From Bacteroidia bacterium (lineage in GTDB: Bacteria > Bacteroidota > Bacteroidia > Bacteroidales > BM523): a DNA stretch of 7,180 nucleotides. Position 1 is the stretch's first letter, and every line of letters starts with the position of its first letter. Below, in pieces: positions 1 through 6,384 of the stretch. The position numbers and the translations under genes were made by a program. The notes beneath the pieces are model-generated. The model did not search any database. It saw only the letters and a program-made list of their open reading frames with translations, and was not told the DNA's origin. The DNA lies in contig JACQWN010000018.1 in assembly GCA_016209245.1 (NCBI GenBank), forward strand, positions 10,421 through 17,600, read 5' to 3'.

Positions 1-119
1 ATTTCACCAATAATTACATTAGCAGATGATGCAGCTTCAACCCGTGACTGATTAATCAGGTTTACTACTCCTTGAAACAATTCGTTATATCCTTTATTTT
101 CAAGTATTATTTTTGTCAT
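1..119 (-). CDS. Partial N-terminus of a YhcG-like (DUF1016) PD-(D/E)XK nuclease-type protein
   Basis: An open frame starts at ATG 119-117 and runs off the left edge without a stop, giving 39 codons. The peptide begins MTKIILENKGYNELFQG and continues VVNLINQSRVEAASSANV. This resembles the start of the DUF1016_N domain of YhcG-family proteins, where a helix of the type 'I..ar..a..svN..li' precedes a 'YWxIG' motif. That motif would lie just outside the window and cannot be checked. YhcG proteins carry a C-terminal PD-(D/E)XK nuclease fold, are common in Bacteroidota accessory regions and often sit near restriction systems. I chose this ATG because the only other nearby ATG (124-122) is out of frame. 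No Shine-Dalgarno or clear TAnnTTTG box is visible upstream. Instead there is a cluster of palindromes that may control the gene. The family call rests on a short, weakly conserved segment and is tentative; the reading frame itself is more secure. Confidence 0.5.
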   Translation of the reverse strand, partial: MTKIILENKGYNELFQGVVNLINQSRVEAASSANVIIGE

Positions 120-138
120 ATCATTTTATCATTAATTT

Positions 139-156
139 CTCCAACAACTGTTGGAG
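139..156. repeat. Near-perfect palindrome, copy 1 of the CTCCAACA..TGTTGGAG motif
   Basis: Left arm CTCCAACA (139-146), two-base centre AC, right arm TGTTGGAG (149-156). The arms are perfectly complementary. The same core recurs at 181-206, 42 bp away start to start. The site lies about 20 bp upstream of the ATG of the leftward YhcG-like gene, so it would fall in its 5' untranslated region or promoter. It could be an operator for a dimeric regulator or a short RNA hairpin. Which one cannot be told from sequence. Confidence 0.7.
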
Positions 157-180
157 TATTACTAAAAAACATCTTTACCA

Positions 181-206
181 AAATCTCCAACAGCTGTTGG
201 AGATTT
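181..206. repeat. Perfect 26-bp palindrome, copy 2 of the same motif
   Basis: The half-site AAATCTCCAACAG (181-193) is followed directly by its exact reverse complement (194-206), with no spacer. The inner 18 bp differs from the palindrome at 139-156 only at one central position (CAGCTG here, CAACTG there). A perfect zero-spacer palindrome suits binding by a symmetric protein dimer better than an RNA stem, which would have to sacrifice its centre to form a loop. There is no T-run on either side, so a terminator is unlikely. Confidence 0.75.
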
Positions 207-244
207 ATAGAAAATCAAACAATCTGTTAATTCTCAAACTTGTG

Positions 245-266
245 AATAAACGCAATTGCGTTTATT
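245..266. repeat. Perfect 22-bp palindrome of unrelated sequence
   Basis: The half-site AATAAACGCAA (245-255) is followed immediately by its exact reverse complement (256-266). Symmetry stops at 244/267. The sequence differs from the CTCCAACA palindromes, so it may serve a different factor. It lies between the end of the leftward C25 gene (335) and the leftward YhcG-like gene. No T-run follows on either strand, which argues against an intrinsic terminator. Operators of small HTH (XRE-type) regulators often look like this, but no such regulator is visible here. Confidence 0.7.
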
Positions 267-334
267 TCATTTATAGTAATAATCTGTATTTTGAAGTTGA
301 GTCATTAGTAATTAATAGGATATAAAATTTGTAT

Positions 335-3300
335 TTACTTTGTAATACATTGTTCATCAGCAAATAACCTGCAATAATAAATTCCGTTGTTAAATAATTT
401 GGTGTCAAGGTTTATCGTATAAATTCCTTTATTTACATTTTGATTGACTAAAGTCATAATTTTTTCGCCGAGCAAATTAAATATTGCAATTTCAATATAC
501 CGGTTTACGGGTACTGTGTAAAATATTGTCGCCTGTTCTTTTGCAGGATTAGGATAAATATTAAGAGTAAGGGTATCTGTCGAAATAAACTCATTTTTTC
601 CTGTGGGTAATTCAAGTATAGGAAAAACAATAAAATCGAGCCATGCACAGTCGGAGCCTCCTATGTAAGAACTATCTTTTGAGTAAACCCATTTGAATGT
701 ATGCAAACCTTGTTCTACAGGATATTGTTCGATTGACCAATCAATTTCACCTGCCCACATCCCAATGGAATTATCATCTATCAGAAATTCAAGATAGTCC
801 CAGTAATACCAATTTCCTACGTAGAAATATGGTGATTCGCATGATACTTTCTTAAAAAATGTAATCTGGTCATCGGCAGGGATATTCAAATCAATGGAAA
901 GAACGGATGTTTGTCCATCGCCGATGGCGCCGGATTTTGCTGAAAAACTCCCTTCATAAGGATTACCTGTAGTAATTGTCCATGGTTGATTTCCAGAAAC
1001 TTCCCATGGAAAGTTTTCAAAATCGCCGCTTTCCCAATTTTCTGTCGGCACCCCGATTTCAATTGTAAAATTTTGATATATTGTTGCAATACCGTCATAG
1101 GCGGATAGAACTACCTGATTATGTCCGATGTTTGAAGAATCAGGCGTACCGTTCAGTGCAGCAGTACCATCGCCATTGTCAAACAATGTCAGCCAGGTTG
1201 GCAAAGTCGGAGCCGAAATAGTCAGGTCATCAGCATCAATATCGTTTACAACAATATCATAAGAATAAGGGAGCGAAGGTGTTGCAATAATTACAGGAGT
1301 AGAAACAAATACAGGGATATTATTTCCGCTCATATCAAAAGTTGGCCATACTATGTAATCGAGCATTGCATTATCGCCGCCGGTTGCATAATAATAATCT
1401 TTAGAATATTGCCATTTAAACGTATGCTGACCTGCCGGAACAGGATATTGCGATAAAGACCAATCAACTTCACCGCTCCAGGACCCGACCGGCTCGTTAT
1501 CAATATAAAAAAACAGGAAGTCATAATACTGCTCGCTTGATACTTTTTTGTAAAAAGAAATTGAATCGTCATTCAAGACATATAATGTTATAGAAAGCAC
1601 CGATGATTCCATATCGCCAATAGCTCCTGAAACTGCTGCAAAGCTTCCTTCATAAGGATTGCCCGAAGTAATTGTCCATGGAATATCTCCCCCGTTTTCC
1701 CAATCATACATCGAAAAACTATTACTTTCCCAATCTTCACAGACCAGACCAACTTTCAGGATGACAGTTGAAGTTGCGGAATATTGTCCTGCAACCAGTT
1801 GAAAAGTTAAATCAATATAAGAACCTATGAGTGTCAAAGAATCAATGCTGATGATAAAAGCGTCCTGTACAGGGGAATTGATGTTTAAAATTCCAAGATA
1901 AATCGAATCCGTAATAATTGTAACATAACCGCTTGTTGAAGAAAGCAAACAATATGCAGGTAATGATATAGAATGGCCTGTATTATTCACATCAATATTA
2001 ATATCGGCGGTTTCACCGGGGTCAAGGCTTCCGTTATTATTACCTGAAGGATCGTTAATGCTGACAAAATCAACTGATAGCTCCGGAGCATTTAAAGGGA
2101 TACTAAAAGAAGATTGCCAGATGCTATCGTTAATATCAGTAATCGTTAAATTAAAAATAACATTATGCTGGTCGGTTACATCATCATTGACAGTAAAAGA
2201 AAAAGCGCCGTTAATTGAAGAAACCGAGTCGCCGGGAATATTATTCCATTGTTGAACATTGTCAGTAAAAACAATATTGCCGTCATTGGATGATAAAGTT
2301 ACAACAACACTATCTGCCTCAAGAGGCCCAACATTTTTTAAGGACAGATTTAACAGGATATTTTCTGCATAGTCGGCTTGGAAATTATTGTTTCCGCCGG
2401 CATCATCAATTGCATGAGAATAATAAATTATATAAGCTGTTGTACCCGGTACAACTGTAACAGTTCCGATATGAGGTTGCCTGTTTTGCTTGGTGGCGAC
2501 AAGATTTGCAACACAGTATGTTAAAATATCAGATGTATTTAAAGTTACTATTCCGCTACTACCGGAAAATTGTGCATCGTATAGCACATTATTATAAGAA
2601 ATTGCCACATAAGTATTAGGTTCGGTTGTAACAGTAAGAGTCGGGGTACCGATAATTATAGTGTTTAGATATGAAATAGTTAATGGAGGCGGAACAGAAA
2701 AATATGTCATAACCGAAGGGTCGCCCATCAGGTGATAAATTTCCCAGTAGTATAAATCATAAGACGAACTGCTCTGAGAAACTGCAAGGTTACCTGCAAA
2801 ATTCATTTGAGCATTAGTAATATACCAATCGCTTTCGGGTTCGCCATGGTCATGGAATATACGGTCGTAGGAGCCGAGAGCATTTGCCTCATAAGGTGGA
2901 TTTAAAATAATTTCTTTTGCTCCAACACCCCAGTAATAATCTTCATCCCATAAAGTGCTGTTAGAACCACCGATATAACCGATAGCGCCTTTTTTATTTG
3001 CACGTAGGAGAGCTTCTCCAAAACACTCGGGTTCTGAAAATGTATTTGACACGCAGCAATTACCAATCATCAAAGGATATTTATCGGAGTTTTGTAACCC
3101 CGGAATGTCATAAGTTAAAAAGGAAGGATCTGCCCAGCCGATGGTACCGCCATGAGCCGTATAGTTAGCAAACCCAACACCGTTGCTTACATCCTGAATA
3201 ATAGCTGCGGAAGCAATTGAACTGTCAGAAGTAATCGGGGAACCGGTTTCATACAAATATGTATGTGAAGTTAGTCCATGAGCGGCATTGAAATAATTAT

Positions 3301-3655
3301 CCGTTCCATAATTAATTTGTCCGTTTCCCCAAACCGGTGCAAAATTATCATCAACGCCGGCTACCATAACCACTTCATCTAAAAATGAAGGATCAGGCAT
3401 CAGATATTGTTCATATTGTAAAGTTTTTTCAATCTGGGGCTGGAGTTGTGAAGAATTTTGCGCCGAGAACCTTCCGTAGTAAACATCAGGAAAATAATCA
3501 CCATTGCCGTCATATTCGCAATAATACATATCCGATTTATGTGAATCGGAAATTCCATCGAACGACGGGATTTGTTCAATATCTCCTACAAGCAGTACAA
3601 ATGACGGCGCCGGATCGTCCGGTGTCTTGAAACATGGGATCTGAAACAATAACAT
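335..3655 (-). CDS. Gingipain-like C25 peptidase, C-terminal part with adhesin-like domains and T9SS sorting domain (downstream piece of a broken gene)
   Basis: This is the 1106-codon frame after the break. Real homology begins near residue 11 (TPDDPAPSFVLLVGDIEQIP), so the ATG at 3655 is only the first ATG of the open frame. The peptidase C25 catalytic domain runs to about residue 316 and ends in the family-like YHLMGDPSVM. It keeps the likely catalytic His (YTAHGG, H168) and Cys (IGNCCVSNTF, C201 by analogy to ACV of gingipains). Next come an Ig-like domain (about 321-410) and two related beta-domains with NN-rich turns (about 417-525 and 526-637). Two copies of an adhesin/MAM-like domain follow (about 639-771 and 872-1012), separated by a putative Ig domain (about 778-868). 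Last is a T9SS type A sorting domain (about 1026-1106; LNIYPNPA, LLGEKI, GIYYCRLF). The product would be secreted across the outer membrane. Translation as a separate protein is doubtful because it lacks its own signal peptide. Confidence 0.85.
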   Translation of the reverse strand: MLLFQIPCFKTPDDPAPSFVLLVGDIEQIPSFDGISDSHKSDMYYCEYDGNGDYFPDVYYGRFSAQNSSQLQPQIEKTLQYEQYLMPDPSFLDEVVMVAGVDDNFAPVWGNGQINYGTDNYFNAAHGLTSHTYLYETGSPITSDSSIASAAIIQDVSNGVGFANYTAHGGTIGWADPSFLTYDIPGLQNSDKYPLMIGNCCVSNTFSEPECFGEALLRANKKGAIGYIGGSNSTLWDEDYYWGVGAKEIILNPPYEANALGSYDRIFHDHGEPESDWYITNAQMNFAGNLAVSQSSSSYDLYYWEIYHLMGDPSVMTYFSVPPPLTISYLNTIIIGTPTLTVTTEPNTYVAISYNNVLYDAQFSGSSGIVTLNTSDILTYCVANLVATKQNRQPHIGTVTVVPGTTAYIIYYSHAIDDAGGNNNFQADYAENILLNLSLKNVGPLEADSVVVTLSSNDGNIVFTDNVQQWNNIPGDSVSSINGAFSFTVNDDVTDQHNVIFNLTITDINDSIWQSSFSIPLNAPELSVDFVSINDPSGNNNGSLDPGETADINIDVNNTGHSISLPAYCLLSSTSGYVTIITDSIYLGILNINSPVQDAFIISIDSLTLIGSYIDLTFQLVAGQYSATSTVILKVGLVCEDWESNSFSMYDWENGGDIPWTITSGNPYEGSFAAVSGAIGDMESSVLSITLYVLNDDSISFYKKVSSEQYYDFLFFYIDNEPVGSWSGEVDWSLSQYPVPAGQHTFKWQYSKDYYYATGGDNAMLDYIVWPTFDMSGNNIPVFVSTPVIIATPSLPYSYDIVVNDIDADDLTISAPTLPTWLTLFDNGDGTAALNGTPDSSNIGHNQVVLSAYDGIATIYQNFTIEIGVPTENWESGDFENFPWEVSGNQPWTITTGNPYEGSFSAKSGAIGDGQTSVLSIDLNIPADDQITFFKKVSCESPYFYVGNWYYWDYLEFLIDDNSIGMWAGEIDWSIEQYPVEQGLHTFKWVYSKDSSYIGGSDCAWLDFIVFPILELPTGKNEFISTDTLTLNIYPNPAKEQATIFYTVPVNRYIEIAIFNLLGEKIMTLVNQNVNKGIYTINLDTKLFNNGIYYCRLFADEQCITK
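620..1042 (-). repeat. Second copy of the duplicated adhesin/MAM-like domain
   Basis: This encodes residues about 872-1012 of the downstream C25 frame. It matches the copy at 1343-1741 in order and spacing: ENWES/EDWES, PWTIT-GNPYEGSF, SGAIGD, SVLSI, FFKKVS/FYKKVS, GEIDWS/GEVDWS, QYPV, HTFKW-YSKD, and a closing LDFIV/LDYIV. Such domains in secreted Bacteroidota proteins are usually cell-surface or matrix binding modules; the ligand is unknown. Confidence 0.75.
1343..1741 (-). repeat. First copy of the duplicated adhesin/MAM-like domain
   Basis: This encodes residues about 639-771. Exact DNA identities with the other copy remain, including a 14-bp block (1647-1660 versus 951-964) and a 15-bp block (1667-1681 versus 971-985). 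Both are offset by 696 bp, which is 232 codons. The copies have otherwise diverged, so the duplication is not recent. Recombination between them would stay in frame. Confidence 0.75.
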
Positions 3656-4397
3656 ATTTAACAGGGTATTGTGTAATAGTGTCTTTAAAACCTTTATCAG
3701 AATAATTTATCAATTTATTATAACATGCATCAAAATATGGTGTGTAATATTTCGCTTTTAAATAATTTGTTTTTTCATAATCAGGATTAATAAATTTTAT
3801 TTCAACCTGGAGATTGTTGTAAATTTTCAGGATATTACTTACAGGATTGTATTGAAAGGGGCAAATTGTAAGCCGGCCAACCATAACTCCGCGCATAGCT
3901 CCTAAAACTTTAACATCGGCTAATGTTAATTTTGTAAAATTATCAGTGCTGTACAAAGCTTTATTGATTTGAAATATAATTTCAGACGGGTCAGCGCTTT
4001 TGGAAACAGACGGCTGGCAAGGGATAACAGGATAGTTTATTCCAAGCTCTGCTAAATTAACTGTTTCTGCCTCATAGCTGATAACATTAACCTCAACAAT
4101 AGCATTTCGAGGTATTTCAATTAATTTGTTGAACACGGGCAGCAACGGTTCACCGGTTTTGTTATTTTTACAATAACCGCCTATTTGAAGCTGTGTAAAT
4201 ATACCTTCCGGCGTATTAACATAAAATGTCCGGATTTCCGCAATATTGTTGGTAACCTTAAAACCGGACTGACTATTATCTGATAATTTAAAATTATTTT
4301 CTGGCGATTTCAGAAAAATTGTTTTATTATTCCCGGCATATATCAAGGCATAGACCTGAAAAATTGCCGAAAGGATGAGTAAAATTCTTATTTTCAT
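3576..4397 (-). CDS. Gingipain-like C25 peptidase, N-terminal part: signal peptide and propeptide (upstream piece of a broken gene)
   Basis: A 273-codon frame starts at ATG 4397. Residues 1-21 form a Sec signal peptide: MKIR, then a hydrophobic core LLILSAIFQVYALIYA. The mature part resembles the C25 propeptide domain, with TGEPLLPVFNKLIEIP at about 81-96 followed by a beta-rich stretch to about 205. The linker YYTPYFDACYNKLINYS leads into YPVKYVIVSDPMFQ (244-257), the standard entry to the C25 catalytic domain. After Q257 homology stops, and the last 16 codons (DTGRSGAVICTACRRY) are out-of-frame translation of the next segment. The true product would continue into the frame at 335-3655. The start is well supported by the signal peptide and a promoter-like box 39 bp upstream. 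On its own this fragment would be an exported propeptide without protease activity. Confidence 0.85.
   Translation of the reverse strand: MKIRILLILSAIFQVYALIYAGNNKTIFLKSPENNFKLSDNSQSGFKVTNNIAEIRTFYVNTPEGIFTQLQIGGYCKNNKTGEPLLPVFNKLIEIPRNAIVEVNVISYEAETVNLAELGINYPVIPCQPSVSKSADPSEIIFQINKALYSTDNFTKLTLADVKVLGAMRGVMVGRLTICPFQYNPVSNILKIYNNLQVEIKFINPDYEKTNYLKAKYYTPYFDACYNKLINYSDKGFKDTITQYPVKYVIVSDPMFQDTGRSGAVICTACRRY
3623..3630 (-). other. Deletion/frameshift junction inside the C25 peptidase gene
   Basis: In frame one the text reads VSDPMFQ and ends homology at codon 3629-3627. In the next frame homology resumes at TPDDPAPSFVLLVGD from codon 3625-3623. In C25 relatives known to me these two blocks are separated by about 40-55 residues (a 'PFxxWKxxKGF...' segment and following helix). 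The junction therefore looks like loss of more than 100 bp, not a multiple of three, and not a single-base slip. An assembly or consensus error is the main alternative. The exact expected length is from memory. Confidence 0.65.
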
Positions 4398-4435
4398 AGT
4401 TGGAGCTTTTAATTATTTGATACAAATATTAATGA

Positions 4436-4466
4436 CAAATATAAATTTTTTTTTACAATTTTCAAC
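4436..4466 (-). promoter_or_regulatory. Bacteroidota-type promoter candidate for the C25 peptidase gene
   Basis: On the minus strand TATATTTG (4443-4436) fits the Bacteroidota -7 consensus TAnnTTTG. A partial -33 element GTTG (4466-4463) lies 19 bp upstream, within the usual spacing. Transcription would begin near 4430 and leave a leader of about 30 nt. The region is AT-rich, so chance matches are possible. Confidence 0.45.
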
Positions 4467-4524
4467 TTTTTGTTGTATGAATTCAAGAATAAGTACTTTT
4501 TATATCGTAATTTATGCCACCAAA

Positions 4525-4585
4525 CCCCGCACATAAATCCTGTAGGCACTTGGTTTTAAATTAATAGGTTAAATTATATGCGGGG
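4525..4585. repeat. Imperfect inverted repeat with long loop (unknown element)
   Basis: CCCCGCACATA (4525-4535) pairs with TATATGCGGGG (4575-4585) at 10 of 11 positions, enclosing a 39-nt interior. It stands out as GC-rich ends in a very AT-rich spacer. No T-run follows on either strand. It could be a structured leader element, a remnant of a small mobile or repeat element, or chance; I do not recognise it. Confidence 0.45.
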
Positions 4586-4683
4586 CAAAACACAAAAACA
4601 CAAAATTCCACCAAATCAATGACTTATAAATCTTCAATTAAAATTTACTGAAGTAATGATATATTAAAGTAGTAAATAATTAT

Positions 4684-4691
4684 TATCTTTG
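4684..4691 (+). promoter_or_regulatory. Bacteroidota-type -7 box candidate for the ATPase-nuclease gene
   Basis: TATCTTTG matches TAnnTTTG exactly and lies 39 bp before the ATG at 4731, giving an expected leader of roughly 30 nt. No good TTTG -33 element is visible 17-23 bp upstream, so the call rests on the -7 box and its position. Confidence 0.45.
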
Positions 4692-4730
4692 TTTCAATAA
4701 ATATTTCTATTGTAACCAAAACTAAAAACG

Positions 4731-6296
4731 ATGAAGCGTTATTTTAACACAACCGGTTATTGCAACCCTGAATGGCATTATATAGTTGAGCCTTTGCGCG
4801 GGTTTAAGGATGAGATTTATTCTCTTATACAAAACAAACAATATTTTTTAATTCATGCACCGCGGCAATCGGGGAAAACGACTTTACTTCATTCACTTAC
4901 AAAATTATTAAACTCTGAAGGAGTTAATTATTCTGTTGTTTTTTCTGTTGAAAGAGCAGGATATAAATCAATAACCGAGGAAGAAGCGAATTATCGTATG
5001 TGTGAAGCAATATACACTATGAGTGGTATTTTATTAAAAGAAAATATACGACCCGCTCCTCCTGTTCAAAAATCCGGAATATCAGTATATTCATATTTGA
5101 ATAAATGGGTTGAAAGCTTGGATAAACCTTTAGTTTTATTAATTGATGAAGTGGATTCATTGTACGATGACATTCTTATTTCATTATTACGGCAATTAAG
5201 AGATGGTTTTCAAATCAGACCGGAAAAATTTCCTTGTTGCATAGCGCTGGTCGGGTTGAGAGATATAAGGGAATATAAGACAAAAGTCCGAAAGCTGGAG
5301 GATTCATTAGGTTCAGGTTCGCCGTTCAATATTAAAGCCGAATCGTTTATGTTAGGTTCGTTTACAAAGGAGATGGTAAAGGGGCTTTACGCCCAACATA
5401 CGATAGACACGAATCAGGATTTCAGCAATGAAGTCATAGATTTAATATATGACTATACTGGAGGTCAGCCGTGGTTGGTGAACGCAATTGCCAATGAGAT
5501 TACTGAGAAAATTTTAAAAAAGGATTATACCAAACAGATAACGACAGAAATAGCTGAGCAGGCAAAGGAAAATCTGATTCTGCGCAGGGATACGCATCTT
5601 GATAGTCTTATTGACAAATTGAAGGAGGAAAGAGTGAAATCAATCGTCACTAATATTATTACAGGCGGTCCACCTTTATTCGATACTTTTGATGATGATT
5701 TGAGATATTGCATTGACTTGGGAATAGTAATAAATAAAAATCATAAAATATCATTCAGTAATCAGATATATAAAGAAATAATACCCCGCGTATTGAATTA
5801 TCACTTGCAAATGGGAATCAGCGAAGAAGGCGACCCTGCCTGGTACATCAAAGACGATAAGCTGGATATGGATAAGCTTTTAAAGGCGTTTCAGGTTTTT
5901 TACCGGGAAAATTCCGAGCATTGGATTGACCGCTTTAATTATAAGGAAGCCGGCCAGCAATTGTTGCTCATGGCATTTTTACAGAGAGTAATAAATGCAA
6001 ATGGGCGGATTGAAAGAGAGATGGCTGTTGGCCGTGGCAGAACCGATTTGGTTGTTCATTTCGGCAAAGACAGATATGTGCTTGAATTGAAGATAAAACA
6101 TAAACAATATTCAAAAGAAAAAAGTTACGCTCAATTATCGCGTTACCTTGATACGCTCGGATCAGATAAGGGCTACCTGATACTTTTCGAACCTGCAAGC
6201 TCCGTTGAAATTACGTGGGAGACAAGGATTAAATGGGAAGAGGTGCAGCATAATTACGAGAACAGAATAAAGTATATTACGGTAGTGGAGATGTAG
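4731..6296 (+). CDS. AAA-type P-loop ATPase fused to a C-terminal PD-(D/E)XK nuclease domain
   Basis: This is a complete 521-residue protein. The N-terminus FNTTGYCNPEWHYIVEP is a signature I associate with a family of 'AAA-like' ATP-binding proteins. Walker A is APRQSGKTT (43-51; K49, with Ala in place of the usual first Gly). Walker B is LVLLIDEVD (134-142; D139, E140). A sensor-1-like strand is LVGLRD (173-178), and TGGQPWLVNAIANEI (243-257) resembles the lid helix of STAND/Orc-type ATPases. Residues about 295-355 look like a winged helix. The C-terminus carries a PD-(D/E)XK core: RTDLVV (D439), LELK (E452, K454), then Q468 with RYLD and GYLILF. All key residues appear present, so it could be an active ATP-dependent nuclease. 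Known relatives are poorly characterised; roles in genome defence or mobile elements are inference. It is cytoplasmic, has no membrane segments, and appears to be transcribed alone. The start at 4731 is supported by the N-terminal signature and the nearby -7 box. Confidence 0.85.
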   Translation: MKRYFNTTGYCNPEWHYIVEPLRGFKDEIYSLIQNKQYFLIHAPRQSGKTTLLHSLTKLLNSEGVNYSVVFSVERAGYKSITEEEANYRMCEAIYTMSGILLKENIRPAPPVQKSGISVYSYLNKWVESLDKPLVLLIDEVDSLYDDILISLLRQLRDGFQIRPEKFPCCIALVGLRDIREYKTKVRKLEDSLGSGSPFNIKAESFMLGSFTKEMVKGLYAQHTIDTNQDFSNEVIDLIYDYTGGQPWLVNAIANEITEKILKKDYTKQITTEIAEQAKENLILRRDTHLDSLIDKLKEERVKSIVTNIITGGPPLFDTFDDDLRYCIDLGIVINKNHKISFSNQIYKEIIPRVLNYHLQMGISEEGDPAWYIKDDKLDMDKLLKAFQVFYRENSEHWIDRFNYKEAGQQLLLMAFLQRVINANGRIEREMAVGRGRTDLVVHFGKDRYVLELKIKHKQYSKEKSYAQLSRYLDTLGSDKGYLILFEPASSVEITWETRIKWEEVQHNYENRIKYITVVEM

Positions 6297-6303
6297 GGAA
6301 AAC

Positions 6304-6359
6304 AGTTGGTAGGAGGTAGTTGGTAGTTGGTAGGAGGTAGTTGGTAGTTGGCAGTTGGC
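6304..6359. repeat. Heptanucleotide tandem array, 8 x 7 bp
   Basis: Eight contiguous 7-mers read AGTTGGT, AGGAGGT, AGTTGGT, AGTTGGT, AGGAGGT, AGTTGGT, AGTTGGC, AGTTGGC. The first six form two exact copies of a 21-bp higher unit. The array starts 8 bp after the stop of the ATPase-nuclease gene and ends 25 bp before the stop of convergent pyrE. It has no hairpin and so does not look like a terminator. Similar 7-bp intergenic arrays occur in cyanobacteria (STRR) and, from memory, in Bacteroidota. Copy number is probably unstable. Confidence 0.9.
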
Positions 6360-6384
6360 AAAAGGTAGTCAGCGTAACTATTTA

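Larger units (their letters stand above)
4398..4730. other. Divergent intergenic region, no gene seen
   Basis: This 333-bp spacer separates the leftward C25 gene from the rightward ATPase-nuclease gene. It holds a promoter candidate for each, a T-rich tract around 4446-4454, and an inverted repeat at 4525-4585. An A/C-rich stretch at about 4584-4616 follows the repeat. No reading frame with recognisable protein features and no tRNA is visible. Confidence 0.6.

Noticed and set aside
139..266. A CRISPR array formed by the repeated palindromes
   Set aside because: There are only two related copies, of 18 and 26 bp, and the third palindrome differs in sequence. There are no regular spacers and no cas genes.
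245..266. Intrinsic terminator of the C25 gene
   Set aside because: The stem is AT-rich, the palindrome has no loop spacer, and no T-run follows on the minus strand.
113..325. A 70-codon plus-strand frame across the palindrome region
   Set aside because: Its composition is that of translated AT-rich spacer, it runs through all three palindromes and shows no recognisable motif. It also overlaps the start of the better supported minus-strand YhcG-like frame.
2058..2255. Short frames opposite or within the C25 gene (for example 886-1098, 1351-1572, 2058-2255, 3385-3630)
   Set aside because: They overlap strongly supported protein domains in other frames and show no start signals or family features of their own.
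3576..3655. Programmed ribosomal frameshift joining the two C25 frames
   Set aside because: No slippery heptamer or downstream structure is apparent at the junction. A simple shift would not restore the missing start of the catalytic domain.
5525..6198. Minus-strand frames inside the ATPase-nuclease gene (5525-5713, 5968-6198)
   Set aside because: They are antisense to a conserved domain-rich protein and have no motif of their own.
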